From: Cellulomonas telluris | Lineage (GTDB): Bacteria > Actinomycetota > Actinomycetes > Actinomycetales > Cellulomonadaceae | Assembly: GCF_004886325.1 (NCBI RefSeq) | Contig: NZ_QXFN01000003.1 | Location: 682,001-746,000 of the forward strand | Length of the DNA stretch: 64,000 nucleotides | Reading direction: 5' to 3' | Part shown: positions 57,387 to 64,000 of the stretch, one piece after another | Position numbering within the stretch: position 1 is the first letter of the stretch | How the letters are laid out: every line of letters starts with the position of its first letter | Notes under the pieces: model-generated | Databases searched by the model: none | What the model was told of the DNA's origin: nothing | The model's input: only the letters and a program-made list of their open reading frames with translations | Translations under genes and position numbers: made by a program

Positions 57387-58967
57387 ATGGCGGACCTGTT
57401 CGACGACTACCCGGCAGGGCCGGCCTGGGACGAGATGATCGGCCCCGACGGCGACGTCCACGCCGCCTACCGCAACGTGCACGCCGCGCTCGCGCAGCTC
57501 TCGGACGGTGACCTGCGCGCCCGTGCCGACACGCTCGCGCGCTCGTACCTCACGCAGGGCGTGACGTTCGACTTCGCCGGCGAGGAGCGCCCCTTCCCCC
57601 TCGACGTGGTGCCGCGCGTGATCGCGGGCGACGAGTGGGAGCACGTCGCACCCGGCGTGCAGCAGCGGGTGCGCGCGCTCGAGGCGTTCCTCGCGGACGT
57701 CTACGGGCCGCAGAAGGCGGTCGCCGACGGCGTCGTCCCACGCTCCGTCGTCGTCTCCTCCACGCACTTCCACCGCGCCGCCCGTGGCATCGAGCCGCCG
57801 AACGGCGTGCGCGTGCACGTCTCGGGCATCGACCTCGTGCGGGACTCCCTGGGCGGCTGGCGCGTGCTGGAGGACAACGTCCGCGTGCCGTCCGGCGTCA
57901 GCTACGTCCTGTCGAACCGTCGCGCGATGGCGCAGACGTTCCCCGAGCTGTTCGCGACGCTGCGGATCCGCCCGGTCGTCGACTACTCGCGCCGGCTGCT
58001 GGCGGCGCTCATCGCCGCCGCCCCGGCGGGTGTCGACGACCCGACGGTCGTGGTCCTCACGCCCGGGGTCTACAACAGCGCGTACTTCGAGCACACGCTG
58101 CTGGCCCGCACGATGGGCGTCGAGCTGGTGGAGGGGCGCGACCTCTACTGCGCGGGCGGGCGCGTGTGGATGCGCACCACCCAGGGACGCAGGCGCGTCG
58201 ACGTCATCTACCGACGGGTCGACGACGAGTTCCTGGACCCGGTGACGTTCCGTTCGGACTCCCTGCTCGGCTGCCCGGGACTCATGACCTGCGCGCGCCT
58301 CGGGACGGTCACGCTCGCGAACGCGGTGGGCAACGGCGTCGCCGACGACAAGCTCCTGTACACCTACGTCCCCGACCTGATCCGGTACCACCTGGGCGAG
58401 GAGCCGATCCTGCCGAACGTCGACACGTGGCGCCTGGAGGACCCGCGGGCGCTGGCGGAGGTCCTGGACCGCCTCGACGAGCTCGTGGTCAAGCCGGTCG
58501 ACGGGTCGGGGGGCAAGGGCCTCGTCGTCGGGCCGAAGGCGTCCCGGGCGGAGCTCGACGCGCTGCGCGCCCGCCTGCGGGAGGACCCGCGCGGGTGGAT
58601 CGCGCAGCCCGTCGTCCAGCTGTCGACCGTCCCCACGCTGGTCGAGGACGGGCTGCGACCCCGGCACGTCGACCTGCGCCCGTTCGCGGTCAACGACGGG
58701 GACGCCGTCTACGTCCTGCCGGGCGGCCTGACGCGCGTCGCCCTGCCCGAGGGGCAGCTGGTCGTCAACTCCTCCCAGGGCGGCGGGTCCAAGGACACGT
58801 GGGTGCTCGGGGGCCGCGTGCCGCGGCGGTCGCAGCACCAGGGCCAGCAGCAGCCGCAGCGCGTCGCGCAGGACGCCGCGGTCCCCATCGACTCCAGTCC
58901 CCAGGACGCGCGGGTGCAGGTCATGCAGCAGCAGCAGCAGCGGGCGACGGGGGGCGCGACGTGCTGA
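57387..58967 (+). CDS. Circularly permuted ATP-grasp protein (type 2)
   Basis: This 526-residue enzyme belongs to the permuted ATP-grasp family of peptide-ligase-like proteins. Its hallmarks are GIDLVRDSLGGWRVLEDNVR, VPSGVSYVLSNRRAMAQTFP, VVVLTPGVYNSAYFEHTLLA, DELVVKPVDGSGGKGLVVGP and LRPFAVNDGDAVYVLPGGLT. The C-terminus after about 475 is Gln-rich (VQVMQQQQQRA) and probably disordered. With the alpha-E and transglutaminase genes behind it, it forms a widely conserved operon predicted to make or modify peptides. The chemistry has not been firmly settled to my knowledge. TACATT at 57374-57379 lies 7 bases before the ATG. Confidence 0.95.
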   Translation: MADLFDDYPAGPAWDEMIGPDGDVHAAYRNVHAALAQLSDGDLRARADTLARSYLTQGVTFDFAGEERPFPLDVVPRVIAGDEWEHVAPGVQQRVRALEAFLADVYGPQKAVADGVVPRSVVVSSTHFHRAARGIEPPNGVRVHVSGIDLVRDSLGGWRVLEDNVRVPSGVSYVLSNRRAMAQTFPELFATLRIRPVVDYSRRLLAALIAAAPAGVDDPTVVVLTPGVYNSAYFEHTLLARTMGVELVEGRDLYCAGGRVWMRTTQGRRRVDVIYRRVDDEFLDPVTFRSDSLLGCPGLMTCARLGTVTLANAVGNGVADDKLLYTYVPDLIRYHLGEEPILPNVDTWRLEDPRALAEVLDRLDELVVKPVDGSGGKGLVVGPKASRAELDALRARLREDPRGWIAQPVVQLSTVPTLVEDGLRPRHVDLRPFAVNDGDAVYVLPGGLTRVALPEGQLVVNSSQGGGSKDTWVLGGRVPRRSQHQGQQQPQRVAQDAAVPIDSSPQDARVQVMQQQQQRATGGATC

Positions 58968-59890
58968 GCCGCATCGCCGAGTCGCTGTTCTGGATCGGCC
59001 GGTACGTCGAGCGCGCGGACGACACCGCGCGCCTGCTGGACGTGCACGTGCAGATCCTCCTGGAGGACCCGTGGGCGGAGGAGGACGCCGCCTGCCGCTC
59101 GCTGCTGTCGGTCATGGACCGGCCGGCGCCGCCGCCGGACGTCGAGGTGGGCCGCGAGCACGTGCTCGACGTGCTCGCCTACGACCGGTTCTCCCCGTCG
59201 GCGATCGCGGGCGCGCTCGTCGCCGCGCGCGAGAACGCCCGCCGCGCGCGCGAGATCGTCTCCACCGAGCTGTGGGAGTGCCTCAACGCGACGTGGAACC
59301 AGCTCCCGACGCACATGCGCCCGACGCGTCCGCACGACTACTTCACGTGGGTGCGGGAGCGGGCCGCGATCGTCGCGGGGATCATGGACGGCACGACCTC
59401 GCGCGACGAGACGTGGTCCTTCATGGTGCTGGGCCGCTCGATCGAGCGGGCCGACATGACGGCGCGCCTGCTGACCACGCGGGCGCTCGCGGGCTCGGCG
59501 GGACCCGGCTGGACGACGCTGCTGCGCTCGTGCGGCGCGCACGAGGCGTTCCTGCGGACCTACCGCGGCACGGCGCCGGACGAGCGTGCGGCGGGGTTCC
59601 TCCTGCTCGACCGGCTGTTCCCGCGCTCGATCGTGTCGGCCCTCAACCAGGCGGAGGCGTGCCTGACGGCGCTGGAACCGGTCGCGGACCGCGCGGGCAT
59701 CGACGACGCCCGCCGGCACCTCGGCCACGTCCGCTCGAACCTGGAGTACCGCCCGCTCATGGAGATCCTCGACGACCTGCCGCGCGAGATGGAGCTCGTC
59801 CAGCGTGCCTGCTCGGCGGCCTCGGACTCGGTGCGCGGCCGGTACTTCCCGTCCGGGGCGGAGCTGACGTGGGTGGGGGAGGCGCTGTGA
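58961..59890 (+). CDS. Alpha-E domain protein
   Basis: This is a 309-residue all-helical alpha-E protein. It opens with the family signature [20 protein letters not shown] followed by [13 protein letters not shown], and later has [35 protein letters not shown] and [19 protein letters not shown]. The repeated IGRYVERAD and LGRSIERAD motifs mark the two halves of the duplicated domain. It always travels with a permuted ATP-grasp protein. The GTG start overlaps the end of that gene by 7 bases, and its stop overlaps the transglutaminase start, so all three are translationally coupled. Confidence 0.95.
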   Translation: MLSRIAESLFWIGRYVERADDTARLLDVHVQILLEDPWAEEDAACRSLLSVMDRPAPPPDVEVGREHVLDVLAYDRFSPSAIAGALVAARENARRAREIVSTELWECLNATWNQLPTHMRPTRPHDYFTWVRERAAIVAGIMDGTTSRDETWSFMVLGRSIERADMTARLLTTRALAGSAGPGWTTLLRSCGAHEAFLRTYRGTAPDERAAGFLLLDRLFPRSIVSALNQAEACLTALEPVADRAGIDDARRHLGHVRSNLEYRPLMEILDDLPREMELVQRACSAASDSVRGRYFPSGAELTWVGEAL

Positions 59891-60726
59891 GCCGGCTGCG
59901 GATCCTGCACTCGTCGGCGTTCCGCTACGCGCAGCCCGTGCAGGCGTCGTACAACGAGGCCCGCATGACGCCGCTGTCGGAGCCGGGCCAGACCGTGCTC
60001 GCGTCGCGCCTCGACGTCCAGCCGCACACCTGGTCGCACGACTTCCGGGACTACTGGGGCACGCACGTGACGGCGTTCGAGGTGCTCGCACCGCACCAGG
60101 GGCTCCTGCTCACCGCGGAGCACCTGGTGGAGGTCGCGCCGCGCACCACCCCGCCGGCGGACGTGCCCTGGCACCGTCTGCACGGCGCGGAGGTCCGCGA
60201 CCGGCTCGCCGAGTTCCTGGCGGACGGTCCGACGACGACCGTGCCCGACGACGTGGTCGCCCTCGCCCGCGCGGCGGCGGACGGCTCCGCGCCCGCGGCG
60301 GCGGCGGAGGCGGTGTGCCGCGCGGTCCGCGACGGGCTGGAGTACGTGCCGGGGGTGACGACGGTCCACAGCCCCGCAGCCGAGGCGTGGGCGAAGCGGA
60401 CGGGCGTCTGCCAGGACATGGCGCACCTCGCGCTGGGGGCGCTGCGGTCGGTCGGCATCCCTGCGCGCTACGTCTCGGGGTACCTGCACCCCGACGCGAG
60501 CGGCGAGGTCGGGCGGACCGTGACGGGCGAGTCCCACGCGTGGGTCGAGTGGTGGACGGGCGAGTGGTACGGCTTCGACCCGACGAACGGGGTGCCGGCG
60601 GGGGAGCACCACGTCGTCCTCGCGCGCGGGCGGTCGTACGACGACGTGCCCCCGCTGCGCGGGATCTACGCGGGACCGCCGACGGAGGACCTCGTCGTCC
60701 AGGTGAGCATCACGCGCGAGGCCTGA
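59887..60726 (+). CDS. Transglutaminase-like cysteine peptidase family protein
   Basis: This is a 279-residue protein with the bacterial transglutaminase N-terminal beta domain ([40 protein letters not shown]) and the catalytic core. Cys lies near residue 174 in [20 protein letters not shown], His near 215 in [10 protein letters not shown], and Asp near 231 in [16 protein letters not shown]. The triad is complete. In this operon it probably hydrolyses or transfers the peptide bond formed by the ATP-grasp partner. The GTG start overlaps the alpha-E stop by 4 bases. Confidence 0.95.
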   Translation: MSRLRILHSSAFRYAQPVQASYNEARMTPLSEPGQTVLASRLDVQPHTWSHDFRDYWGTHVTAFEVLAPHQGLLLTAEHLVEVAPRTTPPADVPWHRLHGAEVRDRLAEFLADGPTTTVPDDVVALARAAADGSAPAAAAEAVCRAVRDGLEYVPGVTTVHSPAAEAWAKRTGVCQDMAHLALGALRSVGIPARYVSGYLHPDASGEVGRTVTGESHAWVEWWTGEWYGFDPTNGVPAGEHHVVLARGRSYDDVPPLRGIYAGPPTEDLVVQVSITREA

Positions 60727-60749
60727 CCCGGGCCGCCGCACCGCGGGCG

Positions 60750-61508
60750 TCAGGGGATGAGGCGGGAGCCGAGCAGGGCGTCGAGGGCCTCCCGGCTGCC
60801 GTCGACCCGCACACCGCCGTCGTCCACGCCGCGGCGCCGCCAGAGCACGAGCGCGAGCTCCTCGGCCGTGCCGGTGACGACGACGTCCGGGCGCGGGGCC
60901 ACCTCCGGTGCGGCCTCGAACGTCCAGGCGCGGTCGGTGTCGCGGGCCTCGACGCGCACCCGCACCGGCAGCTGCTCCATCCGCCCGAGCCGCACCTGGC
61001 GCGGCTGCATGACGGTCACCAGCTCGTCGACGGTGTCCGCCCACAGCGCTGCGGGCGCGGTCGCCGGCAGGCCCGCGGCGGTGCGCAGGTCCCACAGGTG
61101 CACGAGCGTCTCGTGCACCTGCCGGCGGTGCCAGAACGCCACCGGGCCGGGGCCCAGCAGCGTGCTCGTCGTGGCGTCGGGGTCGAGCCCGCCGAGGGTG
61201 TCCCGCAGCTCGCGGGCGCACCTGGCGTAGAGCTCGTCGAGCACGAACGGCCCGCGCCCGAGCGGCACCTCGCGCGTGCGGGCCGCCTGCGCGGCCGCCC
61301 AGTGGTGGATGCGGGCCAGGTGGACGACGAGGTGCCGCACGCGCCACCGCCCGCACCACGGCACGCGCGCCTCGGGGTCGGCGCTGCGCACGCCGTCGAG
61401 GAAGCCGCCCTGCAGGTCCGCGAGCAGCTCGAGGTACGTCTCGGGCACGCCGGGCGGGCGGGGGCGGGCGCCGCCGGGTCCCGGTGGGGCCGACACGTCG
61501 CTGGTCAT
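60750..61508 (-). CDS. Maleylpyruvate-isomerase-family mycothiol-dependent enzyme
   Basis: This 252-residue protein has the DinB-like four-helix N-terminal domain of the mycothiol-dependent group: [20 protein letters not shown], then [20 protein letters not shown] with the metal-binding histidines, and [20 protein letters not shown] with the third. A C-terminal SCP-like domain follows ([40 protein letters not shown]). This is consistent with mycothiol as the low-molecular-weight thiol of the host. The exact reaction is unknown. CACCAT lies 6 bases before the ATG at 61508, a weaker -10 than most here. It is convergent with the transglutaminase gene. Confidence 0.9.
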   Translation of the reverse strand: MTSDVSAPPGPGGARPRPPGVPETYLELLADLQGGFLDGVRSADPEARVPWCGRWRVRHLVVHLARIHHWAAAQAARTREVPLGRGPFVLDELYARCARELRDTLGGLDPDATTSTLLGPGPVAFWHRRQVHETLVHLWDLRTAAGLPATAPAALWADTVDELVTVMQPRQVRLGRMEQLPVRVRVEARDTDRAWTFEAAPEVAPRPDVVVTGTAEELALVLWRRRGVDDGGVRVDGSREALDALLGSRLIP

Positions 61509-61625
61509 GGGAGCATGGTGGTGCCGACCCGTGGCGCCGTGCCAGAGCCCGCGCCGCCGCGTCGCACCGAGAACCTGGAGCCGGACCCGCCGGCGCCCAC
61601 CACGACCCGGGAGCTGAGAGAGCGC

Positions 61626-63515
61626 GTGTCCCCGATCCCGAGCGCCGCCGCCGCGGCTCGCATCGCCCCGGCGGCGACGGCACCCGAGCTGCTGCGCAAC
61701 TTCTGCATCATCGCGCACATCGACCACGGGAAGTCGACGCTCGCCGACCGCATGCTGCAGCTCACCGGCGTCGTCGAGGCGCGCGCCATGCGGGCGCAGT
61801 ACCTCGACCGGATGGACATCGAGCGCGAGCGCGGGATCACCATCAAGTCGCAGGCCGTGCGCATGCCGTGGGAGGTCGACGGCACCCCCTACGCGCTCAA
61901 CATGATCGACACCCCCGGCCACGTCGACTTCACGTACGAGGTGTCGCGCTCGCTCGCCGCGTGCGAGGGGGCGGTCCTGCTCGTGGACGCCGCGCAGGGC
62001 ATCGAGGCCCAGACGCTCGCGAACCTCTACCTCGCGCTCGAGAACGACCTGCAGATCATCCCGGTGCTCAACAAGATCGACCTGCCCGCGGCGCAGCCGG
62101 AGAAGTACGCCGAGGAGCTCGCCGGCCTCGTGGGCGGCGACCCCGAGGACGTCATGCGGGTGTCGGGCAAGACGGGCGAGGGCGTCGAGGCGCTGCTGGA
62201 CCGGATCGTCCGCACCGTGCCGGCGCCCGTCGGCGTGGCTGACGCACCCGCCCGCGCGATGATCTTCGACTCCGTCTACGACACGTACCGCGGCGTCGTC
62301 ACGTACGTCCGGGTCGTCGACGGCCGGCTCGACCCGCGCGAGCGCATCGCGATGATGTCGACCCGCGCGACGCACGAGCTGCTCGAGATCGGCGTCATCT
62401 CGCCGGAGCCCGTCCCGACGAAGGGCCTGGGCGTCGGCGAGGTGGGCTACCTGATCACGGGCGTGAAGGACGTGCGCCAGTCGAAGGTCGGCGACACGGT
62501 CACCAACCAGGCGAAGCCGGCGGCCGAGGCCCTGGGCGGGTACTCCGACCCCAAGCCGATGGTGTTCTCCGGGCTCTACCCGATCGACGGGTCGGACTAC
62601 CCGGTGCTGCGCGACGCGCTCGACAAGCTCAAGCTCAACGACGCCGCGCTCAACTACGAGCCCGAGACGTCGGTCGCGCTGGGCTTCGGCTTCCGCGTCG
62701 GGTTCCTCGGCCTGCTGCACCTCGAGATCATCCGCGAGCGGCTCGAGCGCGAGTTCGACCTCGACCTCATCTCGACCGCCCCGAACGTCGTCTACGAGGT
62801 CGTGCTCGAGGACCGCACGCGCGTCGAGGTGACGAACCCCAGCGAGTTCCCCGGCGGCAAGATCCGCGAGGTGCACGAGCCCGTGGTCAAGGCGACGATC
62901 CTCGCCCCGAGCGAGTTCATCGGCGCGATCATGGAGCTCTGCCAGTCCAAGCGGGGCGACCTCAAGGGCATGGACTACCTGTCCGAGGACCGCGTCGAGA
63001 TGCGGTACGTGCTGCCGCTCGCCGAGATCGTGTTCGACTTCTTCGACCAGTTGAAGTCCCGCACGCGCGGCTACGCGAGCCTCGACTACGAGCCCCTCGG
63101 CGACCAGGTGGCCGACCTCGTCAAGGTCGACATCCTGCTGCAGGGCGAGCAGGTGGACGCCTTCAGCGCGATCGTCCACAAGGACAAGGCCTACGCGTAC
63201 GGCGTCATGATGACGGCGAAGCTCAAGGAGCTCATCCCGCGTCAGCAGTTCGAGGTGCCGATCCAGGCAGCCATCGGCTCGCGGATCATCGCGCGCGAGA
63301 CGATCCGGGCGATCCGCAAGGACGTCCTCGCCAAGTGCTACGGCGGTGACATCACCCGCAAGCGCAAGCTGCTCGAGAAGCAGAAGGAGGGCAAGAAGCG
63401 CATGAAGACCATCGGCCGGGTCGACGTGCCGCAGGAGGCCTTCATCGCCGCGCTGTCCTCGGACGGCGCCGGCTCGGGCGGCGGCAAGGACGCGAAGGAC
63501 GCGAAGAAGAGGTGA
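61626..63515 (+). CDS. lepA: Translation elongation factor 4 (LepA)
   Basis: This is a 629-residue ribosome-associated GTPase. The G1 motif is in [20 protein letters not shown], and G2/G3 in [15 protein letters not shown] and [19 protein letters not shown]4 is VLNKIDLP, and the LepA-specific C-terminal domain carries [21 protein letters not shown] chose the GTG at 61626 ([20 protein letters not shown]), which fits related actinobacterial proteins. An ATG at 61515 in the same frame would add 37 low-complexity residues. The final residues are Gly/Lys/Asp-rich. The stop overlaps the start of the next gene. Confidence 0.97.
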   Translation: MSPIPSAAAAARIAPAATAPELLRNFCIIAHIDHGKSTLADRMLQLTGVVEARAMRAQYLDRMDIERERGITIKSQAVRMPWEVDGTPYALNMIDTPGHVDFTYEVSRSLAACEGAVLLVDAAQGIEAQTLANLYLALENDLQIIPVLNKIDLPAAQPEKYAEELAGLVGGDPEDVMRVSGKTGEGVEALLDRIVRTVPAPVGVADAPARAMIFDSVYDTYRGVVTYVRVVDGRLDPRERIAMMSTRATHELLEIGVISPEPVPTKGLGVGEVGYLITGVKDVRQSKVGDTVTNQAKPAAEALGGYSDPKPMVFSGLYPIDGSDYPVLRDALDKLKLNDAALNYEPETSVALGFGFRVGFLGLLHLEIIRERLEREFDLDLISTAPNVVYEVVLEDRTRVEVTNPSEFPGGKIREVHEPVVKATILAPSEFIGAIMELCQSKRGDLKGMDYLSEDRVEMRYVLPLAEIVFDFFDQLKSRTRGYASLDYEPLGDQVADLVKVDILLQGEQVDAFSAIVHKDKAYAYGVMMTAKLKELIPRQQFEVPIQAAIGSRIIARETIRAIRKDVLAKCYGGDITRKRKLLEKQKEGKKRMKTIGRVDVPQEAFIAALSSDGAGSGGGKDAKDAKKR

Positions 63516-64000
63516 CGGCGGGGACGGGCGCGGTGCCCCGGCGGCGGCGCGCGTGGTCCTCGGCGAACGAGGCGGTCGTCCTCGGTGCTGCGGCGCTGTG
63601 GCGCGTCGGCGGCAGTCGGGCGCTCAACGTGGCGACCCTCGTGCTGTTCGCGCTCATGGGGACGTTCTTCGCCGTGGTCATCTTCGTGCCCCCGTTCCAG
63701 GGCGTGGTCGACGGTGTGCCGTTCGTCGCGAAGACCAGCCGCGTGCCCGACGAGTTCCGGCACATCGGCAACATCCTGCTGTACGCCGAACGGCCCGTCG
63801 CGGCGGGGCCGTTCCTGTCGGACGTGACGCCGGAGACGCTGTGGCTCGGCGAGGTCGAACGGTTCCCCAGCTACCTCTACTACTGGCTGATGAGCTTCCC
63901 GGCGCGAGGGCTGCTCGCCGCCGGCATCGGCTACGAGGCAGTCGTGGTCGTCCTGCGCCTCCTCACGGTGGTCACCGGTATCGGTTGCCTGCTCGTGCTG
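63512..64000 (+). CDS. Membrane protein, N-terminal part (3' end outside window)
   Basis: The frame starts with a GTG overlapping the lepA stop (GTGA) and stays open to the window end, giving 163 residues. A basic N-terminus ([15 protein letters not shown]) precedes a hydrophobic helix, [21 protein letters not shown] loop with [20 protein letters not shown] and [20 protein letters not shown] follows, then [20 protein letters not shown] and a second helix, [20 protein letters not shown]. The layout suggests a polytopic protein such as a membrane glycosyltransferase, but the part seen is too short to assign. HemW, often found after lepA, is not at this position. Confidence 0.75.
   Translation, partial: MTAGTGAVPRRRRAWSSANEAVVLGAAALWRVGGSRALNVATLVLFALMGTFFAVVIFVPPFQGVVDGVPFVAKTSRVPDEFRHIGNILLYAERPVAAGPFLSDVTPETLWLGEVERFPSYLYYWLMSFPARGLLAAGIGYEAVVVVLRLLTVVTGIGCLLVL

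Noticed and set aside
61515-61625. Longer LepA starting at the ATG at 61515
   Set aside because: The added 37 residues are low-complexity and unlike other LepA N-termini. The GTG at 61626 gives the expected start.
1-64000. CRISPR arrays, tRNA or rRNA genes, prophage genes
   Set aside because: I looked for regularly spaced repeats, cloverleaf-like sequences ending in CCA-type acceptor stems, and phage structural or integrase signatures, and saw none that I could support by eye.

Overview
This window reads as chromosomal DNA from a very GC-rich actinobacterium of the order Micrococcales, most likely a Cellulomonas-like organism. The grounds are the strong G/C bias in third codon positions, frequent GTG starts, a predicted mycothiol-dependent enzyme, a predicted F420-dependent oxidoreductase, a GH65 phosphorylase and a pectate lyase. 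The housekeeping order leuS - degV - comEA - comEC - holA - rpsT - lepA is typical of actinobacteria. I saw no rRNA, tRNA, CRISPR array, insertion sequence or replication origin. The assignment to genus is inference.

Layout. 1-4475: a less GC-rich left end with the tail of a cupin regulator, a broken MmyB-type regulator, a MerR regulator overlapping a VOC protein, an alpha/beta hydrolase, a LacI regulator and about 600 bases without a gene. 4476-8744: a VOC protein, a MASE1-PAS-PP2C phosphatase, an FMN reductase and a CPBP protease. 8807-14494: a GH65 phosphorylase overlapping a beta-phosphoglucomutase-type HAD gene (disaccharide phosphorolysis), then PoxB-type pyruvate oxidase and a membrane protein. 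14570-23818: a methyltransferase, a BCCT transporter, ThrE, PEP carboxylase, a Nudix hydrolase, and a VOC gene divergent from a SigG/SigJ-type sigma factor. 23916-27332: a secreted pectate lyase and an orphan MalE-like lipoprotein, each with a LacI-type palindrome upstream. 27574-29216: a CYTH protein and a two-module VOC dioxygenase. 29251-33353: a ykoFEDC-type thiamine-precursor ECF transporter, with all four genes overlapping by 4 bases behind a TPP riboswitch. 33465-45773: SnoaL, CHAD, glutathionyl-hydroquinone-reductase-like, lipoprotein, AKR, LLM, SRPBCC, metallophosphoesterase, B-lectin/VanY, DtxR and MFS genes. 45825-53661: a leucine-rich leader peptide with alternative RNA pairings, leuS, degV, comEA, comEC and holA. 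53721-56233: a divergent EAL-like protein, a 44-residue secreted peptide and an XRE-TPR regulator. 56354-64000: rpsT, a PemK/MazF-like protein, the ATP-grasp/alpha-E/transglutaminase operon, a mycothiol-type enzyme, lepA and the start of a membrane protein.

Two signals run beyond single genes. At about 20 genes a TANNNT-like -10 hexamer sits 6-8 bases before the start codon, which is the layout of leaderless mRNAs. The best candidates for undescribed biology are the secreted micropeptide beside an XRE-TPR regulator (54639-56233) and the leuS leader, in which one segment can pair with two copies of the same sequence, one inside the leader peptide and one beside the leuS ribosome-binding site.
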